DNA of 37,739 bases from G020354085 sp964482055. Lineage in GTDB: Bacteria; Pseudomonadota; Gammaproteobacteria; Acidiferrobacterales; Sulfurifustaceae. Each line of letters opens with the position of its first letter. The first letter of the stretch is position 1. The stretch is taken from positions 1-37,739 of the forward strand of contig CAYZVX010000019.1 of assembly GCA_964482055.1 (NCBI GenBank), read 5' to 3'. The translations under genes were made by a program, and so were the position numbers. Below the pieces are notes generated by a model. The model did no database searches, was not told the origin of the DNA, and worked only from the letters and a program-made list of their open reading frames with translations. Below are positions 28,629 to 35,668 of this stretch, one piece after another.

Positions 28629-29240
28629 ATGAACAACAAGGCCGACAGGGAGGAGCAGCTCACGCTGGAGCTGCTCGATGCGGTCGAGAAGCGCAACGAC
28701 TTGAGTCAGCGCCACCTCGCGCGCCACATGGGCGTGGCCCTCGGTTTGGCGAATTCCTATTTAAAGCGCTGCATCCGCAAGGGTTGGGTGAAAGTCGGCG
28801 AAGCGCCAGCGCACCGCTACCTTTATTACCTCACCCCCAAGGGTCTCAGCGAAAAGACCCGGCTCACCGCCAAGTACCTCTCCAATTCCTTTGCCTTCTA
28901 CCGCAAGGCCGGGGAGTCGTGTGAGCGCCTGTTTCAGGACTGCGTTTCAAACAACTGGCGGCGCGTGCTGCTGTGCGGCGTCTCCGACCTCGCCGAGATC
29001 GCTGCGCTGCGCGCGCTGGACCAGGGCATGGAGATCCTTGGCACCTACGATCCGCGAGCGGCGCGCAGCCGGTTCGTGGGCAAGCCGGTGTGGCGGGAGC
29101 TGGCGGAGGCGGCCGCCCCGGATGTCTGGCTGGTGACCGACCTCGCCATGCCGCAGGCGATGTACGACGGGCTCGCGGCCCAGCTCGGGGCCAGCGAGCG
29201 GATCATGGTCCCGGACATCCTGGGTTTGCCCGGGCGGTAA
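28629..29240 (+). CDS. Winged-helix regulator with C-terminal Rossmann-like domain, EPS-associated
   Basis: 203 aa. Residues about 10-80 form a winged helix (LSQRHLARHMGVALGLANSY, LKRCIRKGWVKV, wing YLYYLTPKGLSEK) that resembles the EPS-associated MarR-like family. A helical linker (about 85-105) leads to a C-terminal domain (about 110-200) with WRRVLLCGVSDLAEIA and MEILGTYDP, which reads as a Rossmann-like nucleotide or sugar-nucleotide fold. The architecture recalls a ligand-sensing repressor such as Rex, though no homology to Rex is claimed. It lies 51 nt after rfaH and just before the ops element, so it probably regulates EPS expression; the ligand is unknown. ATG 28629 is preferred over TTG 28590. 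Confidence 0.8.
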   Translation: MNNKADREEQLTLELLDAVEKRNDLSQRHLARHMGVALGLANSYLKRCIRKGWVKVGEAPAHRYLYYLTPKGLSEKTRLTAKYLSNSFAFYRKAGESCERLFQDCVSNNWRRVLLCGVSDLAEIAALRALDQGMEILGTYDPRAARSRFVGKPVWRELAEAAAPDVWLVTDLAMPQAMYDGLAAQLGASERIMVPDILGLPGR

Positions 29241-29241
29241 G

Positions 29242-29274
29242 TGAGCCCCGGTGCCGGCGGCGCCGGGCGGCTCA
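29242..29274 (+). terminator. Strong GC hairpin without U-tract between the regulator gene and ops
   Basis: TGAGC plus CCCGGTGCC pair with GGCGCCGGG plus GCTCA (one wobble pair, a 2-nt bulge, GGC loop), about 14 bp in all. No T-run follows. It may be a pause or Rho-assisted stop placed directly before the ops element. Confidence 0.5.
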
Positions 29275-29314
29275 GGATTGGTTCACTGTGCGGAGCGCGT
29301 GGAACGCTCTGCAT

Positions 29315-29327
29315 GGCGGTAGCGTGC
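29315..29327 (+). promoter_or_regulatory. ops element (RfaH recruitment site)
   Basis: GGCGGTAGCGTGC is identical to the E. coli ops core in JUMPstart leaders. It is on the coding strand of the EPS genes, 66 nt before the first downstream start codon, and shortly after an rfaH gene. A small hairpin (GAGCG/CGCTC) precedes it. I saw no second copy in the window. Confidence 0.85.
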
Positions 29328-29336
29328 CCGGAGGCT

Positions 29337-29371
29337 GTGAACGGTGAACTGTGAGCAGTGAACGGTTGACT
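29337..29371 (+). repeat. Heptamer array D, left side of four-helix-bundle gene 1
   Basis: Five 7-bp units with consensus GTGANNN (for example GTGAACG, GTGAACT, GTGAGCA) run in strict phase and then decay toward the ATG at 29394. The facing array (E) lies on the other side of the gene at 29777-29818. Confidence 0.82.
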
Positions 29372-29393
29372 CCAGACTCTGCAGGATTCAGGG

Positions 29394-29764
29394 ATGAGAA
29401 CGCACAAAGATCTCGAAGCTTGGCGCATCGCAATTGATTTGGCTCGGGACGTCTATGAAGCCACAAAGCGTTACCTCAGAGAAGAGCAGTTCGGTCTGTT
29501 TCGCAAATGCGCCGTTCCGTGGTTTCAATTGCGAGCAACATTGCGGAGGGCGCAGCTAGAAATGGAAGAAGGGAATTTGTGCAGTTCCTGTATATCGCGC
29601 TGGGTTCGGCAAGCGAGCTCGATACACAGATTGAGATCTCCAAAGTCTGTGGCGTTGCCGACTGCCAGCAGCTGGAAAAGCTCCAAGATCGTGCCGCAAC
29701 AGTCGAGAAGCTCTTATACGGCTTGATTCGCTCGCTGCAGTCCAACACCGAACGACAGTCATAG
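29394..29764 (+). pseudogene. Four-helix-bundle protein (S23/IVP family), frameshifted
   Basis: The 5' frame encodes MRTHKDLEAWRIAIDLARDV and runs to EEQFGL. Family homology then continues in another frame as VSQMRRSVVSIASNIAEG, AARNGRREFVQFLYIALGSA and EKLLYGLIRSL, with the stop at 29762-29764. A single lost base at about 29496-29498 (in the Leu codon before VSQ) explains the break; the corrected product would be about 123 aa, normal for the family. These proteins were first noted in 23S rRNA intervening sequences and are related to the Avd accessory proteins of retroelements; their function is largely unknown. Base composition is visibly less GC-rich than the neighbours. It is bracketed by heptamer arrays D and E. 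A sequencing error cannot be excluded. Confidence 0.8.
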
Positions 29765-29776
29765 TTGTAACGTCGC

Positions 29777-29818
29777 CGGTCACCATTTACCGATCACTGA
29801 TCACTACTCACTGCTCAC
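29777..29818 (+). repeat. Heptamer array E, right side of four-helix-bundle gene 1
   Basis: Six phased 7-mers with consensus NNNTCAC (for example CGATCAC, TGATCAC, TGCTCAC) face array D in inverted orientation. The next unit contains the ATG (29820) of the epimerase gene, and no Shine-Dalgarno sequence precedes that ATG. Confidence 0.85.
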
Positions 29819-29819
29819 T

Positions 29820-30830
29820 ATGAAGACTCTAATCACCGGCGCCGCCGGTTTCATCGGCTCGACCCTCGCGCTGCGATTGCTCGCGCGCGGCGACACGGTG
29901 TACGGCATCGACAACCTCAATGACTATTATGACGTGACGCTCAAGGAGGCCCGCCTCAAGCGTTGCCAGACCAACAGCCGCTTCACGTTCGAGAAACTCG
30001 ATATCGTCGACCGACCGGCCATGGAGCGGCTGTTCAAGGCCAATCGCTTCGACGCGGTGATGCACCTCGCGGCACAGGCCGGGGTGCGTTATTCGATCGA
30101 CAATCCCGCGGCCTATGTCGACGCCAACCTGGTCGGCTTCGGCAACATCCTCGAGGGTTGCCGGCATTCGAAGGTCGGGCACCTCGTGTTCGCCTCGTCG
30201 AGCTCGGTGTACGGCGCCAACACCAGGCTGCCGTTCTCCGAGCACGACAACGTCGATCACCCGGTGTCGCTGTATGCCGCCTCGAAAAAGGCAAACGAAT
30301 TGATGGCGCACTGCTATGCTCACCTCTACGGGCTTCCGTGCACCGGGCTGCGTTTTTTCACGGTCTACGGTCCGTGGGGGCGTCCAGACATGGCGCTGTT
30401 CAAGTTCACCAAGGGCATCCTCGAGGGCAAACCGATCCCGGTCTTCAACCAGGGCAAGATGGTGCGCGATTTCACCTACATCGACGACATCGTCGAGGGT
30501 GTGGTGCGCGTGATCGACCGCCCGGCCAGGCCGGATCCCAACTGGCGCGGCGATGCGCCGGACTGCGCGACGAGCTACGCGCCGTACCGCGTCTATAACA
30601 TCGGCAACAACCAGCCGGTCGAGCTCATGCGCTATATCGAGGTGCTGGAGCAGGCGCTCGGCAAGAAAGCGGTACTGGACCTGCTGCCGATGCAGCCTGG
30701 CGATGTGCCGGCCACCTATGCCAACGTCGATGCCCTGGCGCGCGACGTCGGTTTCCGCCCGGCGACCTCGGTCGAGACCGGCATCGGCCGATTCGTCGAG
30801 TGGTACCGAAGCTACTACGGAGTGCGCTGA
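29820..30830 (+). CDS. NAD-dependent epimerase, UDP-glucuronate 4-epimerase-like
   Basis: 336 aa extended SDR. GAAGFIGS (residues 8-15) binds NAD; the catalytic Tyr152-x3-Lys156 lies in YAASKKANE. YGIDNLNDYYDVTLKEARL, AAQAGVRYSI and RFFTVYGPWGRPDMALF are typical of the CapI/LspL/WbnF group of UDP-glucuronate (or UDP-galacturonate) 4-epimerases. It would supply UDP-galacturonate to EPS or O-antigen synthesis in the cytosol. The ATG emerges directly from heptamer array E. manC starts 4 nt after the stop, so the two are co-transcribed. Confidence 0.88.
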   Translation: MKTLITGAAGFIGSTLALRLLARGDTVYGIDNLNDYYDVTLKEARLKRCQTNSRFTFEKLDIVDRPAMERLFKANRFDAVMHLAAQAGVRYSIDNPAAYVDANLVGFGNILEGCRHSKVGHLVFASSSSVYGANTRLPFSEHDNVDHPVSLYAASKKANELMAHCYAHLYGLPCTGLRFFTVYGPWGRPDMALFKFTKGILEGKPIPVFNQGKMVRDFTYIDDIVEGVVRVIDRPARPDPNWRGDAPDCATSYAPYRVYNIGNNQPVELMRYIEVLEQALGKKAVLDLLPMQPGDVPATYANVDALARDVGFRPATSVETGIGRFVEWYRSYYGVR

Positions 30831-30834
30831 TGCC

Positions 30835-32244
30835 ATGATGCAACTGCATCCGGTGGTCCTTTCAGGCGGGTCCGGCACACGGCTTTGGCCGCTGTCGCGC
30901 GAGCACTATCCCAAGCAGTTGCTTGGGCTCATCGGCAACCAGACGCTCCTGCAACAGACGATCCAGCGCCTCGATGGCCTCGATGCGGTGGCCGCACCGC
31001 TCGTGGTATGCAACGAGGAGCACCGGTTTCTCGTGGCCGAACAGGTAAGGGCGCTCGGTCGCCGGGCCGCGCGCATTGTCCTTGAGCCCGTCGGGCGCAA
31101 TACGGCGCCGGCGCTGACGCTAGCCGCGCTTGCGCTCAGCGACAAGGGCAGCGACGCGCTCATGATCGTCATGCCTGCCGATCACGTCATTCGTGACGCG
31201 CCAGCGTTTCATCGGGCCGTGCGCGAGGCAACGACCCTGGCGGAAGCGGGTAGCCTGGTTACCTTCGGCATAAAACCGACGGCACCCGAAACGGGTTACG
31301 GATACATCCGTAAGGGTGCCGGCCACAAGGTCGCCGAGTTCGTCGAGAAGCCGGACGCGGCAACGGCGCAACGCTATCTCGAGTGCGGCGAGTACCTGTG
31401 GAACAGCGGCATGTTCCTCATGCGCGCATCGGTCTGGCTTGAGGAGATCGGGCGGTTTCGCCCCGACATCCTGGCGGCCTGCCGCGACGCGATGGCCCAT
31501 GGCGCGAACGACGCGGACTTCTTTCGGGTCAAGAAGGAGGCGTTCACCGCGTGTCCGAGCGACTCGGTTGACTACGCCGTGATGGAAAAAACTGACCGCG
31601 CCGCGGTCGTGCCGCTCGACGCCGGCTGGTCGGACATCGGTGCCTGGTCGGCGCTGTGGCAGGTGTCGCCGCAGGATTCCGCCGGCAACGTATTGCAGGG
31701 CGACGTCTACGCGCTGGAAACCAGCAATGCGCTTCTGATCTCGCAGAGCCGCCTGCTCGCCGCCGTTGGACTCAAGGACACCATCGTGGTGGAAACGCCA
31801 GATGCCGTTCTTGTCGCGCACAAGGACTGCGCGCAGAAGGTCAAGGACGTGGTCGCACATCTCAAGAAACAATCGCGCAACGAGCATCTCGACCATCGGC
31901 GCGTGTACCGCCCTTGGGGGACCTATGAAGGAGTCGATTCGGGCGAGCGCTTCCAGGTCAAGCGCCTGGTGGTGAAGCCCGGCGCGTCGCTGTCGCTGCA
32001 AATGCACCACCACCGCGCCGAGCACTGGGTCGTGGTGCGCGGCACCGCGCGCGTCACGCGCGGCGAAGAAGTGTTCCTGCTGTCCGAGAACCAGTCGACC
32101 TACATCCCGATCGGCGAGAAGCACCGCCTCGAGAACCCGGGCACCATTCCGCTGGAGATTATCGAAGTGCAGTCCGGCAGCTACCTTGGCGAGGACGACA
32201 TCGTGCGATTCCAGGACGTCTACAACCGGCACCAGACCAAGTGA
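30835..32244 (+). CDS. manC: Mannose-1-phosphate guanylyltransferase / mannose-6-phosphate isomerase
   Basis: 469 aa bifunctional type II enzyme (ManC/AlgA/XanB family). The N-terminal pyrophosphorylase domain has SGGSGTRLWPLSRE plus the YPKQ lysine motif and FVEKPD. The C-terminal cupin (about 350-465) has RPWGTYEGVD and the metal-site motif QMHHHRAEHW. It makes GDP-mannose from mannose-1-phosphate and may also interconvert fructose-6-P and mannose-6-P. GDP-mannose feeds gmd and fcl downstream. ATG 30835 and ATG 30838 are adjacent alternatives; the open frame further upstream is only an overlap with the epimerase gene. A degraded copy of its last 57 or so codons lies at 33091-33282. Confidence 0.94.
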   Translation: MMQLHPVVLSGGSGTRLWPLSREHYPKQLLGLIGNQTLLQQTIQRLDGLDAVAAPLVVCNEEHRFLVAEQVRALGRRAARIVLEPVGRNTAPALTLAALALSDKGSDALMIVMPADHVIRDAPAFHRAVREATTLAEAGSLVTFGIKPTAPETGYGYIRKGAGHKVAEFVEKPDAATAQRYLECGEYLWNSGMFLMRASVWLEEIGRFRPDILAACRDAMAHGANDADFFRVKKEAFTACPSDSVDYAVMEKTDRAAVVPLDAGWSDIGAWSALWQVSPQDSAGNVLQGDVYALETSNALLISQSRLLAAVGLKDTIVVETPDAVLVAHKDCAQKVKDVVAHLKKQSRNEHLDHRRVYRPWGTYEGVDSGERFQVKRLVVKPGASLSLQMHHHRAEHWVVVRGTARVTRGEEVFLLSENQSTYIPIGEKHRLENPGTIPLEIIEVQSGSYLGEDDIVRFQDVYNRHQTK

Positions 32245-32256
32245 CGGCCCAGGACC

Positions 32257-32677
32257 ATGAGGACTTGTCGGAGCGGCTCGGTTCGCGGTTCGGACGCGCC
32301 ATGGCGCCGCAGACCATTGCGCAAGAAGGATCTCGATGAAAGAAGAAGAGGGGAACGTTACCGGCGCCAGGCCGAGCACACGCTGGCATCGGCGCGTGGC
32401 GACCGAGCAAATGACGATTACGACAGGACGAACTTCAAAGCGCACCAGGCGGCGGAGCGCGCCGTGAAGGGTTATGTCCAGGCGACGATTCAATCCGTCA
32501 CCGGGTACTCCGTGGTCAGGCTGCTCGCGAGCCCGGGGCTGGAGCCGCCGGCATCGATCGTGGACTGCGCCAAGGCGCTTGACAAGGCGTACATTCCCCG
32601 CCCGTTATCCCAATGCCTACGACTCCGGGGCTCCGATGGACTACTACACGGCGGCGGACGCCGACGCGGCCATATGA
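32257..32677 (+). pseudogene. HEPN-domain gene (PF05168-like), frameshifted
   Basis: HEPN features are split over two frames. GERYRRQAEHTLASA, FKAHQAAERAVKGYVQ and CAKALDKAYIP lie in the first; ARYPNAYDSGAPMDYYT and ADADAAI lie in the second, ending with TGA 32675-32677. An extra C in the CCCC run at about 32593-32597 explains the shift, because canonical ATT-CCC-GCC-CGT needs three C's. The 5' end is uncertain: ATG 32257 is in frame, but homology begins only at about 32356, and ATG 32336 is out of frame by one base. The frameshift joins the HEPN frame to the downstream MNT frame without a stop (a 262-codon open frame, 32257-33045). Partner of the MNT gene that overlaps its stop. Confidence 0.7.
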
Positions 32678-33045
32678 GTGCGCAGGCCGGATCATTGACT
32701 CGCTCAATGCTCTCGCTTCCCGCTGACCCGCTGGACCGCGTCGAACGCATCGCCCGGGTGCGCAATTATCGGCGCGCTCTGGGGTTGAAACGTTGTCGCG
32801 CCATTGTCTTCGGCTCCGTTGGCCGGGGCGACTTTACGGCGGACAGCGACACGGATGTGCTTGTCATCAGCGATGAACTTCCGCAGGCGATACGGGCACG
32901 CATGGATCTGCTTTTCCCCGCGCGCGACGTGGCGCCCGAGATCGAACCGGTGGGCTGGCGCGAGAGCGACTGGCGGCGCCGCGAGGCGGCCAACGATTCG
33001 TTCGTTGCGCTGCTCAAGCGCGACGGCATAGAAGTGAGGACATGA
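32674..33045 (+). CDS. MNT-type nucleotidyltransferase, HEPN partner
   Basis: 123 aa minimal nucleotidyltransferase. The active-site pattern G-S-x10-D-x-D is present (FGSVGRGDFTADSDTDVLVI). A second acidic position may lie at IEPVGW, as in related MNT proteins (PIDP-type motif). In HEPN/MNT modules the MNT protein acts as the antitoxin side, in characterised cases by AMPylating the HEPN toxin. The ATG overlaps the HEPN stop (ATGA). It follows manC in the EPS cluster, but nothing suggests a role in polysaccharide synthesis. With its HEPN gene frameshifted, it may be an orphan antitoxin or be expressed as an accidental fusion. Confidence 0.72.
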   Translation: MSAQAGSLTRSMLSLPADPLDRVERIARVRNYRRALGLKRCRAIVFGSVGRGDFTADSDTDVLVISDELPQAIRARMDLLFPARDVAPEIEPVGWRESDWRRREAANDSFVALLKRDGIEVRT

Positions 33046-33090
33046 GGGAGGGCGCCGGGTGCATAACCAATCGTCCGCCCGAGACCGCCA

Positions 33091-33282
33091 TTGATGACGC
33101 CACGGGACTCGTTTGCGCTGTCAGAGAGCCAGTCGACCCATATCTCGATCGGCGAGAAACGCGGCCTTGCGGATCCGATGCCATCCATCTCGAGAGTTAT
33201 CGAGGCGCGGCCCCGCGCCTTCTTCGGCGCGAAGGCCATCGTGCGTGCCCGGGCTGTCTACAACCGGCATCAGAAGACGTGA
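33091..33282 (+). pseudogene. Degraded 3' fragment of a manC homologue
   Basis: The reading FALSESQSTHISIGEKRGL through VYNRHQKT aligns over its full length with the last 57 or so residues of the intact ManC (FLLSENQSTYIPIGEKHRL through VYNRHQTK). At DNA level the two share roughly two thirds of positions with almost no gaps, at a constant offset of 1038 nt from the SENQST region to the stop. The cupin metal-site motif is missing, so it cannot be functional. The divergence suggests a remnant of another manC allele, or an old duplication, rather than a recent copy. Its TGA overlaps the GTG of the next gene. Confidence 0.85.
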
Positions 33283-33698
33283 GTGAGCAAGACCGAAACG
33301 AATTGCTGGATCGGCTCTTGGCCGAGATTCATGCCGCCGTTCCGGGCGTGCTCGCGATTTACCGCTTCGGGACTTGGGGAACACGCAATGAACGAGCGCA
33401 GAGCGATATCGACCTTGCGATACTTGCCAGTGAGCCTCTTGCGGCAACCACACGGTGGCAGCTTGCACAGCATCTGGCAGGCATAGCGAAGCGCGATGTG
33501 GATCTCGTGGACCTGCGTAAGGCGTCAACGGTGATGGCCGCCCAGATCATTGCCAAGGGCGTGCGGCTTTGTTGTTCGGACGAGAATGCCTGCGCGCAGT
33601 TCGAGGACTTCGTATACGCATCCTATGCGCGGTTAAACGAGGAACGGCGCGCCATACTCAACGACATCCAGGCGCGGGGCAGTGTGTATGGCAGATGA
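33279..33698 (+). CDS. mntA: MntA-like nucleotidyltransferase antitoxin
   Basis: 139 aa MNT-fold protein. The active site G-T-x10-D-x-D is visible in FGTWGTRNERAQSDIDLAIL. In characterised MntA/HepT systems this enzyme transfers AMP groups onto a tyrosine of HepT and so silences the toxin. GTG 33279 overlaps the stop of the manC fragment and fits the domain start (DRNELLDRLLAEIHAAVPG). The 3' end overlaps the HepT gene by 11 nt, the usual operon form. It appears intact. Confidence 0.82.
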   Translation: MSEQDRNELLDRLLAEIHAAVPGVLAIYRFGTWGTRNERAQSDIDLAILASEPLAATTRWQLAQHLAGIAKRDVDLVDLRKASTVMAAQIIAKGVRLCCSDENACAQFEDFVYASYARLNEERRAILNDIQARGSVYGR

Positions 33699-34101
33699 CG
33701 TACTGCTCAACAAGGTGGCGATCATCGAGCGTTGTCTCAAGCGCGTTGATGAAGAGTATCGGGGTCACGAACAGGAATTCGCCACCAACCTTACACGGCA
33801 AGACGCGATCATCTTGAATCTGCTGAGAGCCTGCGAAGCCGCGATCGACCTGGCGATGCATCTCGTGCGGGCCAAACGCCTTGGCCTGCCACAGGAGAGC
33901 CGCGAGGCCTTCACGCTGCTGGAACAGGCTGGGGTTATCGAGGCGCCGTTGGCACAACGGATGCGTGCCATGGTCGGATTTCGCAATATCGCGGTCCACG
34001 ACTACCAGCGGCTCAATCTCGACATCGTCAGGATGATCATCGAGAAGCACCTCGATGATTTCCGCCGCTACGCGGCGACCGCCATCGCCGCGGCGAGCTA
34101 A
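33688..34101 (+). CDS. hepT: HepT-like HEPN ribonuclease toxin (DUF86)
   Basis: 137 aa all-helical HEPN protein of the DUF86/HepT family. The catalytic R-x4-H-x-Y motif is Arg99-NIAV-His104-D-Tyr106 in FRNIAVHDYQ; the Tyr is the residue AMPylated by MntA in known systems. Such toxins cleave RNA (tRNA in some cases) when free of the antitoxin. ATG 33688 lies within the end of mntA; a GTG at 33682 is in frame. gmd begins 7 nt after its stop, so a toxin gene sits directly inside the EPS transcription unit. Confidence 0.85.
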   Translation: MADDVLLNKVAIIERCLKRVDEEYRGHEQEFATNLTRQDAIILNLLRACEAAIDLAMHLVRAKRLGLPQESREAFTLLEQAGVIEAPLAQRMRAMVGFRNIAVHDYQRLNLDIVRMIIEKHLDDFRRYAATAIAAAS

Positions 34102-34108
34102 AGCGACC

Positions 34109-35224
34109 ATGAAGAAGGCGCTGATCACCGGCATCACGGGCCAGGACGGGGCGTATCTGGCCGAGTTCCTGCTCGCGAAGGGCTATGAGGTCCACGGGAT
34201 CAAGCGGCGCACGTCGCTTTTCAACACCGACCGCATTGACCATCTGTACCAGGATCCGCACGAGAAGGGCCGGCGCTTCATTCTGCACTACGGGGATATG
34301 ACCGACTCCTCGAGCCTGATTCGCATCGTCCAGTCGGTGCAGCCCGACGAGATCTACAATCTGGCGGCCCAATCGCATGTGGCGGTGTCGTTCGAAGAAC
34401 CCGAATACACGGCCGATTCCGACGCGCTTGGCGCGTTGCGGCTGCTCGAGGCAATTCGAATACTCGGCCTCGGGAAAAAGACTCGGTACTACCAGGCCTC
34501 CACGTCCGAGCTGTACGGCAAAGTGCAGGAGATCCCGCAACGCGAGACCACACCGTTCTACCCCCGATCGCCATACGCGGTGGCGAAGCTCTATGCCTAC
34601 TGGATCACGGTCAACTATCGCGAAGCCTACGGGATGTACGCCTGCAACGGCATACTTTTCAACCACGAGAGCCCCATTCGCGGGGAGACCTTCGTCACGC
34701 GCAAGATCACCCGTGCGCTCGCGCGCATCTGTCTCGGGCTTCAGGATTGTCTGTATCTCGGAAACCTCAATGCCAGGCGCGACTGGGGCCATGCGCGGGA
34801 CTATGTCGAGGCGCAGTGGCTGGTGCTGCAACAGGAAAGGCCCGACGACTTCGTGATCGCCACCGGCCAGCAGTACAGCGTGCGCGACTTCATCGACGCA
34901 GCCGCGAAGGAACTCGGCATCTCGCTCACATGGCGCGGCAAGGGCGTGAAAGAGACGGGCTCGGTCGCCAAGGTGGACGGCCACGCCATGAGCCTGCTCA
35001 AGAAGGGCCAAACGATCGTGCGCGTGGACCCGCGCTACTTCCGCCCGACCGAGGTCGACACCCTGCTTGGCGATGCGCGCAAGGCGCGGCGCAAGCTCGG
35101 CTGGAAACCCAAGGTCACGTTCAAGGATCTCGTCGCGGAAATGATGCGCGAGGATCTCAAGGCCGCCGAGCGCGATGCGCTCGTGAAGCGGCACGGCTAC
35201 AACGCTTACGACTATCACGAATGA
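34109..35224 (+). CDS. gmd: GDP-mannose 4,6-dehydratase
   Basis: 371 aa extended SDR. It converts GDP-D-mannose to GDP-4-keto-6-deoxy-D-mannose, the substrate of Fcl. GITGQDGAYLAEFLL binds NADP. The catalytic Tyr156-x3-Lys160 lies in SPYAVAKLYAYW. NLAAQSHVAVSFEEPEYT, YQASTSELYG and LFNHESPIRGETFVTRKI are diagnostic for Gmd. ATG 34109 gives the standard N-terminus; the open frame runs 54 nt further into hepT. It is separated from its pathway partner fcl by a broken four-helix-bundle gene, whereas gmd and fcl are usually adjacent. Confidence 0.96.
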   Translation: MKKALITGITGQDGAYLAEFLLAKGYEVHGIKRRTSLFNTDRIDHLYQDPHEKGRRFILHYGDMTDSSSLIRIVQSVQPDEIYNLAAQSHVAVSFEEPEYTADSDALGALRLLEAIRILGLGKKTRYYQASTSELYGKVQEIPQRETTPFYPRSPYAVAKLYAYWITVNYREAYGMYACNGILFNHESPIRGETFVTRKITRALARICLGLQDCLYLGNLNARRDWGHARDYVEAQWLVLQQERPDDFVIATGQQYSVRDFIDAAAKELGISLTWRGKGVKETGSVAKVDGHAMSLLKKGQTIVRVDPRYFRPTEVDTLLGDARKARRKLGWKPKVTFKDLVAEMMREDLKAAERDALVKRHGYNAYDYHE

Positions 35225-35243
35225 TGAAAAGAAACGAGAACGG

Positions 35244-35278
35244 AGGACCAAGTCCTAAGGACCAAGGACTAGGGAGTG
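35244..35278 (+). repeat. Heptamer array F, left side of four-helix-bundle gene 2
   Basis: Units AGGACCA, AGTCCTA, AGGACCA, AGGACTA and GGGAGTG run in strict 7-bp phase between the gmd stop and the ATG at 35282. The consensus differs from arrays A-E, but period and placement are the same. Confidence 0.8.
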
Positions 35279-35281
35279 AGC

Positions 35282-35575
35282 ATGGATGCACCGAGAAGGA
35301 GTGTTCAGCGATTCGAGGATCTAATCGCATGGCAGAAGGCGAGGGCGCTGACGAGGCAGATCTATAAGCTGAGCAAAGGCCGAAATTTCGGACGGGACTA
35401 CGGGCTACGCGATCAAATTCGGCGGGCTGCCGTGTCGGTAATGTCGAATGTTGCGGAGGGTTTTGATCGAGCCGGTAGAGCGGAATTCCACCAGTTTCTC
35501 GTCGTCGCCAGAAAGTCCTGTGCAGAAGTGAGATCGCGGTTGTACGTTGCACTCGATGCCGGATATCTGTTGTAG
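35282..35575 (+). pseudogene. Four-helix-bundle protein (S23/IVP family), interrupted by an amber codon
   Basis: The 97-residue reading contains RFEDLIAWQKARALTRQIY, QIRRAAVSVMSNVAEGFDR and AEFHQFLVVARKSCAEVRSR, and ends GYLL at TAG 35573-35575. The same frame continues without a gap as DEFEQLLRQAEELARIIGGL, the expected last helix of the family, up to about 35665. A single nonsense change therefore removes helix 4, and beyond it the frame has no nearby stop and runs into fcl. Less GC-rich than the neighbours. The start could also be GTG 35276. Bracketed by heptamer arrays F and G like its relative at 29394. Confidence 0.78.
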
Positions 35576-35668
35576 GATGAATTTGAACAGTTGCTCAGAC
35601 AGGCTGAAGAGCTTGCAAGAATCATCGGCGGACTCCGCGCCGCCGTTGCCAGACAGCGACCGCAAGAC

